A stretch of DNA of 64,000 nucleotides from Colwellia piezophila ATCC BAA-637. Lineage in GTDB: Bacteria; Pseudomonadota; Gammaproteobacteria; Enterobacterales; Alteromonadaceae. Positions 9,155 through 18,551 of the stretch are shown here, in pieces. The stretch is taken from positions 298,613 to 362,612 of the forward strand of contig NZ_KB905164.1 of assembly GCF_000378625.1 (NCBI RefSeq), read 5' to 3'. The stretch's first letter is position 1. Each line of letters begins with the position of its first letter. The translations under genes were made by a program, and so were the position numbers. Below the pieces are notes generated by a model. It saw only the letters and a program-made list of their open reading frames with translations. It did no database searches and was not told where the DNA came from.

Positions 9155-9229
9155 ATCGAATATTTAATGGCCTAAGGTGAAAGTATTATAGACTATTTTA
9201 CACGATCCATAATTAACGCTAATATAGCC

Positions 9230-9241
9230 ACAAGTATACAG
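9230..9241. promoter_or_regulatory. Right part of the IS-split LexA (SOS) box
   Basis: ACAAGTATACAG holds the second copy of the 8-bp target duplication plus the ACAG half-site. It now stands 2.3 kb from the umuD start, so LexA bound here could not control umuDC from its native position. Confidence 0.85.
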
Positions 9242-9507
9242 TATGGCTATTTATGTAAAGTTATAGAAGAAATGATTTATAATAACCGTCAGCACTAAAA
9301 TTTCACCTAGAACTATGGCTATAGAATTTGACGTTCATGCAGAGGTATAGTTTCACTATGCGATATTATTTCAATGGCTTGCAATTCAATATTCGGCACT
9401 ATTTCCTCAGCAGGAACAGCTTTACTGTATAAAACCCCTGAATAAAATGACAGTTGTGGCTTAAGAGGTAATCTCGCTAGTAATAATGCTCAATTAATTT
9501 GAATGGC
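9242..9507. other. Spacer beyond the transposon, with a possible gene remnant
   Basis: This is the original upstream flank of umuD. On the minus strand a 56-codon open stretch without a start codon (9489-9319) reads LPLKPQLSFYSGVLYSKAVPA and later SHSETIPLHERQIL before a TAG. Its composition is protein-like, but I recognise no family. It may be the tail of a lost gene. Confidence 0.3.
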
Positions 9508-10074
9508 TTAATCAATTAAATGAGCCTGTTCAGACCGTGTATATACGCCATAAGCCGAAATTAAAGCCCAGCAAATTTGCAGGGTAAATACAGGCCAATT
9601 CTGTTGAGCCCATAATATCGGTAACAGCGCACTGCCAGCATAGATGTTGAACACCAAATAATTTATATGGCTGAGTTTTTTACTGCAAAACAGCAAGTAA
9701 GATAAGCAAAACACGTAACTTGACGACCAACCTAAGTAGCCGTGAAAAGTCGAAGAATTCCAACTGTATTTAAGACCAGAAAAAATTAACCAAGCAATGA
9801 TTAGTACAAAACCGAGATAAAAAAATCTTCTCGATAAAGGGACCTTTGCCACATCAAACTTTATCAGCAGCAATATAGAAATAATTGCCCAAAAGCTGTT
9901 AATAACAACAGCCTGATATGAATAAATCATCAGTGAGCTTGCCACCAAAGACAATGCGGCAAGGAGATTAACACCATAGTAAACTTTAGGGCGCCAGTTT
10001 TTAACTACTGAAATATAACCATGATTCATCAGATATAAAACAGAGCCAAGCCAACCTAAAATGACCGTCATCAT
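9508..10074 (-). CDS. Small multi-pass membrane protein, CBU_0592-like
   Basis: A 188-aa protein made almost wholly of hydrophobic helices, about six. The first half (VILGWLGSVLYLMN ... NLLAALSLVASSLMIYSYQAVVINSFWAIISI) has the two-to-three-helix pattern of the CBU_0592 family of small membrane proteins. No catalytic residues stand out. Its start overlaps the end of the preceding gene by four bases, so it is co-transcribed with the periplasmic-binding-like protein and the 432-aa membrane protein upstream. The shared operon suggests one membrane-associated complex of unknown role. Confidence 0.6.
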   Translation of the reverse strand: MMTVILGWLGSVLYLMNHGYISVVKNWRPKVYYGVNLLAALSLVASSLMIYSYQAVVINSFWAIISILLLIKFDVAKVPLSRRFFYLGFVLIIAWLIFSGLKYSWNSSTFHGYLGWSSSYVFCLSYLLFCSKKLSHINYLVFNIYAGSALLPILWAQQNWPVFTLQICWALISAYGVYTRSEQAHLID

Positions 10075-11060
10075 TGAATCTCTAAATGCATGTTTTTAAT
10101 ATAAAGCTCTTTACCTACATGAGGACCGTTTAGGACTACCACATGACTAAGGTCGATCATGCTTTTGTAAATGCGATCTGTGCTCGAAGCTTTAATGATT
10201 TTATTGCTCCAGTTTAAGATAAGTACCCGGGTGCCTTGAGGAAGCGTGTAGTAATCGGTCACCTTATCAATGGCTACTTGGCCCACAATGGCAGGATAAC
10301 CTTCCGCGGTTATTAACTTGGCAATATCTTTCGGCTTGAAGCGCTCTACAGGCTTTAGCTGCAAGCTTTCAATGCCCTTAACTTGTTGTAGCAATTGATT
10401 AACTTTAGCAATTAACACCTTACCTTCATCGGTGTTGGGCGCGATGAGGTGAAGAGAATCATGACCCACTATCTTATCAATTTGCTTAATCAGTAAAGCT
10501 TGATCCTGGTAGATTTTATTTAACATATAATTCATCACACTTTCTGTCATCGGTAGAAAATCAATGTCATTGTTAAACAAGCTTTCCAAAGCAGATTTTT
10601 CTGTTGAGTAGATCACGGCATTGCTAAGATAACTATCAATAACTTGACCATAACTATAGCCCGCAACTCGGCCAAATTTATGGCTATTGAGTTGCGAAAA
10701 TTCGAGTGTAGTCTCGCGCTGTCGGTTGTAATAAAGACGACTAGTGACACTAAAAACTGCTTTAGAATACAATACTCTCTTTTCCCGCTCGGCGGTTTTA
10801 AAGTATGGGAACGCCGCTTGTTGCTTGGCTTTAGCGACCAACTCAAACGCTAAGTCATAATTTTGATAACGCCACGCTATAGTTTGTTGCTCTTGCGCCA
10901 ATACTTGCCTGAGTAGATCGGCAGCGGTGCCTAAGGCTTGCTGCTCAGTATTGATATACGGCGACCATTGATTGGTTGCCACTGAAAGTTGTTTAGCCCA
11001 AGAAACTACCGGCATAAGCACTGACGTTAAGAGTAAAGATAAAGCTATTATATTTTTCAT
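10071..11060 (-). CDS. Periplasmic solute-binding-like protein (SBP_bac_3 type)
   Basis: A 329-aa protein with a clear signal peptide (MKNIIALSLLLTSVLMPVVSWA). Residues 25-245 resemble family-3 periplasmic amino-acid-binding proteins: SVATNQWSPYINTE at the start, GTAADLLRQVL, FPYFKTAEREKRVLYSKAVF and GRVAGYSYGQVIDSYL. An extra C-terminal segment of about 85 residues is not part of that fold. No ABC permease or ATPase lies nearby, so this is more likely a stand-alone sensor or accessory protein than a transporter component. It is the middle gene of a three-gene operon, with 2 bases from the upstream gene and a 4-base overlap downstream. Confidence 0.7.
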   Translation of the reverse strand: MKNIIALSLLLTSVLMPVVSWAKQLSVATNQWSPYINTEQQALGTAADLLRQVLAQEQQTIAWRYQNYDLAFELVAKAKQQAAFPYFKTAEREKRVLYSKAVFSVTSRLYYNRQRETTLEFSQLNSHKFGRVAGYSYGQVIDSYLSNAVIYSTEKSALESLFNNDIDFLPMTESVMNYMLNKIYQDQALLIKQIDKIVGHDSLHLIAPNTDEGKVLIAKVNQLLQQVKGIESLQLKPVERFKPKDIAKLITAEGYPAIVGQVAIDKVTDYYTLPQGTRVLILNWSNKIIKASSTDRIYKSMIDLSHVVVLNGPHVGKELYIKNMHLEIQ

Positions 11061-11062
11061 GA

Positions 11063-12361
11063 TTAATTTCGTTTTAGGTAACGGTAGACAATAACGAGTA
11101 ACAGGGTTAAGCCAAAACCAAAAGAAAACATAATATCTGCATCAATTTCAGCGATTATACTTAAGAAAAATGATCTCTTGTTATCGTTATAATCGAGTGC
11201 TGGCCGACTCATCATCTCTCGACTGAATTCTGTTAAGTAGAGGGATAATTCGAAAACAGCAAAGAAACTCAAGGTTACCAGTAGAAAATCTGTCATTACC
11301 GTACTGCGTTCACGTTTCTTATTATCTTCTTCTTGCAGCCGAGCATTACATATTTCAATCATTCGCTCTGAGTTTTCAACAAGCTGATCAAAGTTCCAGC
11401 CATTAAGAATGTTTTCTAATAAAGCGCGATTAGGCCGATTTAAAAACTTAATATTTTCAAAAAATGCGATTTGATTAAGGCGGCAACCCGTTCGAGTATT
11501 TGCAAGCACTTTATCTATGCGTTGCTTTTTATTACCTGCATAGGCTACTTCAATAGCACCACGTAAAGCACTATTATAGTTTTCTTGGGAGCGGTAATAG
11601 TACTGTGCTAACACCATGATCTGTATGTAAGGGTCTTCACCTACAGCTCTAGCGTCTTTAACCACATAATTTAGCCAGGTCATGGAATAGTTTTTTAGAC
11701 CGGCAATAATGTCTGCCGCATCTTCAGGTCTACTTGTACTTTTCAACCAGCAGGTCAATATACGCTGGCAGTCATTTTGAGCTAGTTGCTCGCTGTTAGT
11801 GAGCAAGGTTCGAGATACCCAAGTACCACTTGGCACTGAGCTGGTGGCAGAAAAAACAAAGTCTGATGAGAGATTTACTTTGAGCTGATTCATATCTTGA
11901 CAGAAGTCGTTAAAGTGAAGATTAACTTGCTGCTGCGCTAAGCTCTGAACTTTTTCCTCAAGTAATTTAACCAACCCATCTGTTGAGTCGGTTGTTGCAG
12001 CCAACTCGGTAATGTCTATCGTTAATTCAACCTCAGCAATGGCAATATGATTAGTAAATACATGAAACATCACCTTGCTACTGTCATTAGCTGCGGGTGT
12101 CCAACACATTAAGCGAATATCTTTTGAGTTTGATTCAGTAGATTGATATTGGCGATTTTCATCTTGTTGCCCACCCAAGTGAATAAGTTTACCTAGCCAA
12201 TGAAATTTGCTTTGCTTACCATCTTGATCGGTAGAGAATTGCAGGTTTACCGCTTTGAGTGATTTTATAAAGGGTGAATTAAATTGGTCTACGCCAAGGC
12301 GTAAACTTAACGGAGAATATATAGGGGCAATAGCTCGAAAAGTTAGTTGAGTATTAGACAT
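11063..12361 (-). CDS. Hypothetical protein with C-terminal membrane helices
   Basis: A 432-aa protein I do not recognise. About 350 residues are hydrophilic. Two helices follow near the C-terminus, about 354-378 (MTDFLLVTLSFFAVFELSLYL) and 406-428 (MFSFGFGLTLLLVIVYRYL). The layout suggests a large cytoplasmic domain held at the membrane by its tail. It is the first gene of the operon with the binding-protein-like and CBU_0592-like proteins. A dyad (TATAGTCA at 12434-12441, TGACTATA at 12453-12460) lies 73-99 bases upstream and may be an operator. Confidence 0.6.
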   Translation of the reverse strand: MSNTQLTFRAIAPIYSPLSLRLGVDQFNSPFIKSLKAVNLQFSTDQDGKQSKFHWLGKLIHLGGQQDENRQYQSTESNSKDIRLMCWTPAANDSSKVMFHVFTNHIAIAEVELTIDITELAATTDSTDGLVKLLEEKVQSLAQQQVNLHFNDFCQDMNQLKVNLSSDFVFSATSSVPSGTWVSRTLLTNSEQLAQNDCQRILTCWLKSTSRPEDAADIIAGLKNYSMTWLNYVVKDARAVGEDPYIQIMVLAQYYYRSQENYNSALRGAIEVAYAGNKKQRIDKVLANTRTGCRLNQIAFFENIKFLNRPNRALLENILNGWNFDQLVENSERMIEICNARLQEEDNKKRERSTVMTDFLLVTLSFFAVFELSLYLTEFSREMMSRPALDYNDNKRSFFLSIIAEIDADIMFSFGFGLTLLLVIVYRYLKRN

Positions 12362-12713
12362 AGCGTAAAATATTTAAAATGATTAGTGCTAGGTTATCAG
12401 CTAGACCTATAAATATCTATCACTTTAAAATCCTATAGTCACCTGTTTTATATGACTATATATTCAATACTTAGCTTAGAATTAATAAAAAAAAAACTAT
12501 AAATGTAAAGTTACTGATAATTAACCGAGTTTTAGTTCAAGCACATAACCGCTATCAATACGGCAATAAAAGCGGCAGAACATGTTGATAAATTCAATTT
12601 TATATCTGATGAGAACATTATAATTCATTCAGCTGAACAGTAAAAAATCAGCTGACATTTCTTTATTTTTAATAGATAAATACATTAGTTTGCAGAAAGC
12701 GCATTCACTAAAA
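12362..12713. other. AT-rich intergenic with one dyad
   Basis: No coding frame is seen. The dyad TATAGTCA-N11-TGACTATA at 12434-12460 precedes the 432-aa gene. Nothing resembling a strong terminator was found for the sensor gene that starts at 16859 and ends at 12714. Confidence 0.4.
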
Positions 12714-15700
12714 TCACATGGCTTCAATGAAAACATTTTCATCACTGAATTGACGAAACAAACTAAATTCAACGGTTAATTGCTCGAATTTCTGTTGGGT
12801 TTCATCGCGCTGTAACTCTTTGGCACTTTCTTCTAACTTGATGCAGGTATTTTTCAGTGATTCTGCTGAAATCATGGCAGCAGAGCCTTTAATCTTGTGA
12901 GTCAGTAAACCAACCTCAGCAAAGTCATCACTCAATACACAAAGTCGTAATTGTTCAATAGTGCTGTCAGTGGTGCTAATGAATTCTGCTAATAACTCTT
13001 TAACTATTGCCATATCACCGAACATATCAATCAACTGTTCAAAATCTAAGAAATCATTATTTAACAAAGAATCCGTTGGTGTCGCGGATGCCCCTTCTTG
13101 TAGAGTAGCCATTTCGGTAACTAGCTCGTTTTGAACACTTTCCTCTGTGTCATCAAGTAACTGCTCAAGCAAGTTGACTTGCTGACTTTGTTGAGCTTGT
13201 TGAGCTTGTTGATACTCGATACTTGATAAAGAATGGTCATGGTCGGGTTGTAAATGTTTATCAATGGTTTGCTTTAACATGTCCAGAGAAATAGGTTTGG
13301 TTAAATAATCATTCATACCTAAGTTATGACAACGCTCAGCCTCACCCGTTAAAGCATTCGCGGTCAACGCAATAATCGGGATAATATTACCTTGCTCACG
13401 CAGCGTTCGCGTTAATTGATAACCATCCATGTTTGGCATATGGCAATCTGTTAACAGTAAACCATAGTTTTGCTGCATAATCGCTGATAATGCTTGTTCT
13501 CCATCATCAACAAAATCGGCATGAAAGTGCAACCGTTCTAATTGTCGTTTAATCACCATCTGATTGGTAGGGTGATCTTCTGCCACCAGGATCAGTTGAC
13601 CATTTTCAGCGGCTTGCTCTTTAGTAACGAAAGTATCCTGCAAGCTATCATTAGCAATAATATCAAGTAAGTCGCTGTCTTCTGGCGTTTGAGTCTGCAC
13701 GACTACTTCCAGTAATTGGGTGATTAATAATGGCGCACTTGAAAGGAACAGGTGTTGAGGCGCTGGAGAAAAGTTACGTTCACTTAACTCAATCCAGATT
13801 GAGCTTGGAAACTCCTCACTCAACTTATATTTACTAATCAACTGCTCATGACAAATAAACACACACTCGCCCCGAGGAAGAGAGGCCATAATTTTTTCAA
13901 TTTTTTTGTGGAGACAAGGTAAAACGATTAACGGGTAGTGCCAATGCAGCAAATACTCTTTAATCTTTTTACAATAAAACTCGCCGTCATCAATTAAAAT
14001 TACCGGTTTAGTGTTGATTAAATCAGGACTGAATAGTGTTCTGTCTGAATCAAGCGTTAAAACAAAACTAAAGCTAGTGCCTTCACCCACTTCACTGCTT
14101 AGCTCTATCTCGCCTCCTAACCTTTCAACCAGCATTTTACAAATGGTTAAACCTAAACCTGTACCGCCATATTTACGTGATGTGGAGCTTTCGGCTTGGG
14201 TAAAAGGCGTGAATAATTTGGACTGGTTACTTGGTGATATACCGATACCGGTATCTTTGACCAAAAACTTGATTTCCTGCTGATCTTTATAGGATTTTTC
14301 TTGACTAACCTTGACCAAAACTTCACCTTTTGAGGTAAACTTAATGGCATTACTGATCAAGTTTGATAATACTTGCTGTAAACGCACCGGATCAGTAGTG
14401 ACTTGATGGCGTAAATTACAATCAAAATCAAGATTTAGGGTAATCATTTTATTTTGCGCCACATTAGCATGGTTTTGCATTGCCGCTTCAACTAACTGCA
14501 GTAGATCTGTTTCAATATTTTCAACCGATAACTGTCCAGCTTCCATTTTTGAATGGTCGAGTACATCATTGAGTATATGCAATAAATTATTCGCCGAATT
14601 GCCTATGGTTTTAACATCAGTCAATTGAGATTTATTCAAAGAAGTGTGGCTGTGCAGTTCAAGCAAACCAATAATGCCGCTAATGGGCGTTCGAATCTCA
14701 TGACTCATCATCGCTAAAAATTGTGACTTACTTTTAGCCGCCTGCTCTGCTGCTAACTTAGCCGCAGAAAGTGCAAATTCCTGCTCTTTGCGCTCATTGA
14801 TATCCAGTAAAACACCATTCCACACTTTTTGCTTCAGCATTTGCTGTGGAAAAGCGGTAATCTGCAACCAGGTAAACTTGTCCTGCTCAAAACTAATGCG
14901 AAATTCAGCCTCAAAGGCACGACTATTTTTAGCTGATTGCTTTTTAGCGGTTATAAGCTGTTTTAAATCACCTTGTGGAATGGCGCCAAAAAACAATTCA
15001 GGCTCTGCGATAATTTCACTTTGTTTATAAGGGGCTAATCCTTCAATGCCTTGACTGATATAACTGAAGACAAATTTCCCATGCTCATTAATATGAAACT
15101 GTATTACTGCGCCGGGAATGGCATCAGCGAGTGAATTTAGCTCAAATTCAGCGTCTTTGGCTCGTTTTTCTGCATCAGTTCGGTACTGGACTTCTCTTTT
15201 GAGTTTTCGATTCCAACGTAAAATAGCACTCAAAATTAATAAGACAATAGCCGTAACTATCAGTACCGTGATCAGTAATTCTTTGGTATCAATACCTTGC
15301 TTAATATCAATTCGGGACCATTTAGTACCCAGCTGTTGTAATTTTTGATCACCAATATCGTTGAGTGCTTTATTAATGAGGGTGATTAGCATCACCTCAT
15401 CTTTACTGGCAGCAAAGTGGAGATTAACGTTTTTTTCAGCACTGATATCACTGACTATTTTATATTTCCCTAACATATTACCTTGTAGCCAAGGTGTCGC
15501 TGAAGATAACAAACAAAAAACAACATCTGCTTTTCCTTCTGCTATTAAATCAAAGCTTTGCTTAAGGTTTTGTGTTTGGATAACAGTAGCGTTAGGTAAG
15601 AACTTACTTACAAATGACCCAGAGCCCGCGCCCTTGGCGTTAGTCACTTTAATGTGTTCCGTACGAATCTGAGACATAGTCAACTGTCTATTCGACTTGA

Positions 15701-16859
15701 TTATGGCTACCCAAGGCGAGGAATGATAATGACTAGAGTAATTTAACTCCGCTGAATCACTACGCAAGGTAGATATCCAAGGTAGCAGATCTATTTCATT
15801 GTTGGCTAATTTATTAAGTGACTCAGACAAGGTATCAACAATAACAGCTGTTGCTTTGATGCCTAACCTTTGAGCAATCAAAAAAAGAACCTCTGCTGAT
15901 AAGCCTTGCGTTACCCCCTCACTATTAACAAATGAATAAGGGTACCAATATTTACTACTAGCAAACTTAATCTCTGGATGCAATGCAAGCCACTCGTGTT
16001 CAGCGGTAGATAAAACAAAAGGCGTTCTCCCCCGTTGTTCGCTCAGATTTGAACTATTCCATCTTGCCGCTATATAAGCGTGTGTTGCATTATCAATGGT
16101 AGCGAGTGTTTTATTAATCGCTGATAACAATAAAGGATCAGTCGGTTGTAAACCTATTCTAGAGCTATCAGCTTTCACATCGGATAACGCAATGATTTGT
16201 AATTGTTTATTGGTATTTTTATCGAGTATATAATTATTGGTAATCCAGTCGCCATAATAAGCTTGCGCTAGGTTAAATTTTATCGCCGAAATGGCTTCAT
16301 TGGTGCCATCAACATCGAAAAACTTAACCTCGGGTAAATATGAACTTAGCTCGTTTCGGCTAGCAAAACCTTTTTCAATGGCAAAAGTTAAACCTTCAAA
16401 ATCATTGATATTATGTTGTTCTTGCCATTCATTGGATTTTTTAACCAGAATAGAACGTGGCACTGTCATAAAAATATCACTAAATGCCATAAATTTTTTA
16501 CGCTTAGATGTTGCCATAAAGCCAACGATAAGATCTATTTCACCGCGTTTAAAGGCAGCTTCTAATTCAGCAATATCTTTAAACACATTAACATTGATCT
16601 TTAAACCAAGCTCAGCTGCGACTAATTCAATATAATCGTTATAAATACCCAGTACTTTTCCGTCGTTGGTATGAATGATATAGGGTGGAAACTCAAAACT
16701 TGGCGTACCTATATTTAAGGTGACTTTGTCAGCTAGCCATTGTTTCTCATTATCAGTTAGCTTTTTGGCCGTTGCAGTGTTCGCAAAAACGAACTGACTT
16801 GCCATAATATTTACCAAGATAAGCGTGATAAAAATAGCCGTTTTAAAAGGTGTCATCAT
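12714..16859 (-). CDS. BvgS/VieS-like hybrid sensor kinase (SBP-SBP-TM-PAS-HisKA-HATPase-REC-REC-HPt)
   Basis: A 1381-aa unorthodox sensor. After a signal sequence there are two tandem periplasmic binding-protein domains (about 40-270 and 290-520), one membrane helix (about 524-546) and a PAS domain (about 570-695). HisKA has His 720 in MSHEIRTPISG, and HATPase carries NLISNAIKFT, DTGIGI and GGTGLGL. Residues about 955-1075 form a degenerate receiver without an acceptor Asp. A complete receiver has Asp 1138 (TDCHMPNMDG), and a C-terminal HPt has His 1321 (LLTHKIKGSAA). This is the BvgS/VieS architecture, able to run a full four-step phosphorelay. Its start overlaps the REC-TPR gene by four bases. 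A REC-EAL protein lies upstream, matching Vibrio VieS, VieB and VieA. Confidence 0.88.
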   Translation of the reverse strand: MMTPFKTAIFITLILVNIMASQFVFANTATAKKLTDNEKQWLADKVTLNIGTPSFEFPPYIIHTNDGKVLGIYNDYIELVAAELGLKINVNVFKDIAELEAAFKRGEIDLIVGFMATSKRKKFMAFSDIFMTVPRSILVKKSNEWQEQHNINDFEGLTFAIEKGFASRNELSSYLPEVKFFDVDGTNEAISAIKFNLAQAYYGDWITNNYILDKNTNKQLQIIALSDVKADSSRIGLQPTDPLLLSAINKTLATIDNATHAYIAARWNSSNLSEQRGRTPFVLSTAEHEWLALHPEIKFASSKYWYPYSFVNSEGVTQGLSAEVLFLIAQRLGIKATAVIVDTLSESLNKLANNEIDLLPWISTLRSDSAELNYSSHYHSSPWVAIIKSNRQLTMSQIRTEHIKVTNAKGAGSGSFVSKFLPNATVIQTQNLKQSFDLIAEGKADVVFCLLSSATPWLQGNMLGKYKIVSDISAEKNVNLHFAASKDEVMLITLINKALNDIGDQKLQQLGTKWSRIDIKQGIDTKELLITVLIVTAIVLLILSAILRWNRKLKREVQYRTDAEKRAKDAEFELNSLADAIPGAVIQFHINEHGKFVFSYISQGIEGLAPYKQSEIIAEPELFFGAIPQGDLKQLITAKKQSAKNSRAFEAEFRISFEQDKFTWLQITAFPQQMLKQKVWNGVLLDINERKEQEFALSAAKLAAEQAAKSKSQFLAMMSHEIRTPISGIIGLLELHSHTSLNKSQLTDVKTIGNSANNLLHILNDVLDHSKMEAGQLSVENIETDLLQLVEAAMQNHANVAQNKMITLNLDFDCNLRHQVTTDPVRLQQVLSNLISNAIKFTSKGEVLVKVSQEKSYKDQQEIKFLVKDTGIGISPSNQSKLFTPFTQAESSTSRKYGGTGLGLTICKMLVERLGGEIELSSEVGEGTSFSFVLTLDSDRTLFSPDLINTKPVILIDDGEFYCKKIKEYLLHWHYPLIVLPCLHKKIEKIMASLPRGECVFICHEQLISKYKLSEEFPSSIWIELSERNFSPAPQHLFLSSAPLLITQLLEVVVQTQTPEDSDLLDIIANDSLQDTFVTKEQAAENGQLILVAEDHPTNQMVIKRQLERLHFHADFVDDGEQALSAIMQQNYGLLLTDCHMPNMDGYQLTRTLREQGNIIPIIALTANALTGEAERCHNLGMNDYLTKPISLDMLKQTIDKHLQPDHDHSLSSIEYQQAQQAQQSQQVNLLEQLLDDTEESVQNELVTEMATLQEGASATPTDSLLNNDFLDFEQLIDMFGDMAIVKELLAEFISTTDSTIEQLRLCVLSDDFAEVGLLTHKIKGSAAMISAESLKNTCIKLEESAKELQRDETQQKFEQLTVEFSLFRQFSDENVFIEAM

Positions 16860-18472
16860 GCGTGTTGCTCCAGCGCTTGAAAAGCGACTTTCACTTCGGT
16901 GTTTTTTGCTTTAAACCATGAGGGAACTTGGCTATTTAGTTCATTATCATCAATAGTCTCAACAGCTTGCTGGTAAGTGATTTTTAACTGACTCATTGAG
17001 ATATTCATTGGTATCGCTACAGAGAAACCTTTAATTACCGCTAAAGCAGTGTCAAACTCAAACGGTTGTGCCTGCCAAACGTCAAGCCACTGATTGATAC
17101 TCTGCATAGGATCCTTTTGTAAACTTGATTGCAAGGCTAATTTTTTAAGGTCCGCTATGTTAGCTTTCTTTTTCATATCATTTTTTTGGAGAGTGCTAAT
17201 TAGCAACTGTTGCGATAATTGCAACGGAGTTTGAGCAAGTGCTAGCGTATTAACAGCATGGTTTTCACCTAATAAAGAAGCGATAAATAGCGCATCTAGT
17301 TGCAGATAAAAGTCTGCTATCGGCTCCGCTGTTTTATAAGCTAGCCATATTGTTTTTGCTGCCTTTATATCTCCAGTTAACAATAAGTAACGGCAAATAA
17401 TAAGTTCTCTGTGCCACTGATATTGTGGTAGGCGAAACTTCTTTTCAATGGTTTTTAACTGATTTTTAAACTCAATTAATATAGAGCTTTTATTGGGTAT
17501 TTCCCGTTCTCTTTCCGCTTTTAATAATAGGCAACGTGCGCTAATCAAACAGTGATCAACACTATGCCAAATAGAGTTTTTAATTCTGGCCTTTATTTTA
17601 TTGGCAAAACTCAATGAAGCGTCGATGTCATTAAGATGTAAACTTAAATTATATTGGGTCAGTAAGCGACCGACGTTATTAGGAGATATTGCTGAAATTT
17701 CTTTAAAAGACTCTACCGCTTTTCTCACCTGACCTTGTTGCAGATAACATAACGCTTGAATCTGTAAGGCATTAAATCTTAATTTTTTATCATTAATGAC
17801 CGCATTAACTAACTTGGCAGCCAGTTCAAATTTTTTCTGCTCGATAAGTAAGTGACCAAGTTTAATCCTTGCTTTATTCACTTGGTTTTTTATAAGCTTT
17901 ACATATATTTTTTGGGCTAAGTCACTCCGGTCCTCACTAAGATAAATATCAGCTCTTGCAAAGGAAATAGTGGTTACCTCATCATATTTATCACATAGAT
18001 CTAAAGCCGCTTTTGCACCGCTAACACGGTAGGATTTTTTGATGTTGTGGATGATGCTTTTTTGTCTATAGCAGCTGATCAAACGGCTGGTTATAGCGCC
18101 AATATTAATAGGTTTAATTAAGTAACCATCGGGCTCATACTCTGCAAAGCCATAAAATACGCTTTTACTCATCTCTCCTGTGACGACAAAAATCACCGTT
18201 TGTTCGGGGATAAGATGCTTGCTATGCATTTGCTCGATTAACTGCAAACCATCACTGCCGTGACCTAAGTTATAATCACAAATAATGAAGTCGTATGCCC
18301 TGGTTGCACAAGCAGACAGGGCTATTTTTGCATCCTTGGCCAAGTAAATATTGTCGTTAGCACAGCCATTTGTTATCAGCATAGAACGCGTGGCATTGAG
18401 GATCATCTGACAATCATCGATGAGTAACACCGTTTTGGCTTTGAAAAAGTTCATCTTACTTATTGTGGTCAT
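16856..18472 (-). CDS. Response regulator with TPR output (VieB-like)
   Basis: A 538-aa protein. The N-terminal receiver (about 12-135) has acidic residues in VLLIDDCQ, acceptor Asp in FIICDYNLGHGSDGL, the Thr of VVTGEM and Lys of YLIKPI. The rest is helical with several tetratricopeptide-like repeats, for example ADIYLSEDRSDLAQKIYVKL, LLIEQKKFELAAKLVNAVI and CYLQQGQVRKAVESFKEIS. There is no DNA-binding or enzymatic domain. In Vibrio cholerae the REC-TPR protein VieB dampens VieS signalling. I infer the same kind of role here from gene order and architecture. Confidence 0.82.
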   Translation of the reverse strand: MTTISKMNFFKAKTVLLIDDCQMILNATRSMLITNGCANDNIYLAKDAKIALSACATRAYDFIICDYNLGHGSDGLQLIEQMHSKHLIPEQTVIFVVTGEMSKSVFYGFAEYEPDGYLIKPINIGAITSRLISCYRQKSIIHNIKKSYRVSGAKAALDLCDKYDEVTTISFARADIYLSEDRSDLAQKIYVKLIKNQVNKARIKLGHLLIEQKKFELAAKLVNAVINDKKLRFNALQIQALCYLQQGQVRKAVESFKEISAISPNNVGRLLTQYNLSLHLNDIDASLSFANKIKARIKNSIWHSVDHCLISARCLLLKAEREREIPNKSSILIEFKNQLKTIEKKFRLPQYQWHRELIICRYLLLTGDIKAAKTIWLAYKTAEPIADFYLQLDALFIASLLGENHAVNTLALAQTPLQLSQQLLISTLQKNDMKKKANIADLKKLALQSSLQKDPMQSINQWLDVWQAQPFEFDTALAVIKGFSVAIPMNISMSQLKITYQQAVETIDDNELNSQVPSWFKAKNTEVKVAFQALEQHA

Positions 18473-18551
18473 GCTGAGATACTCAAAACTGTTGTGCTGA
18501 AATTACTATCTTTATCGTTTAAACGCGGGTTTTTACCGAGGATTGTTATAG

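Larger units (their letters stand above)
6925..9229. mobile_element. IS1595-type (ISXO2-like) transposon with passenger gene, inserted in the umuDC SOS box
   Basis: The element is 2,305 bp long. Its ends are perfect 20-bp inverted repeats (GGCTATATTAGCG..., 6925-6944 and 9210-9229). It is flanked by the exact 8-bp duplication ACAAGTAT (6917-6924 and 9230-9237). An 8-bp duplication and ends beginning GGCT fit the IS1595 family, and the encoded transposase agrees. Inside, the transposase (8141-9154, minus) converges on a passenger gene (7151-8089, plus). Passenger genes are known in this family. Intact ends, a perfect duplication and an open transposase frame suggest a fairly recent insertion. 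Confidence 0.93.
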
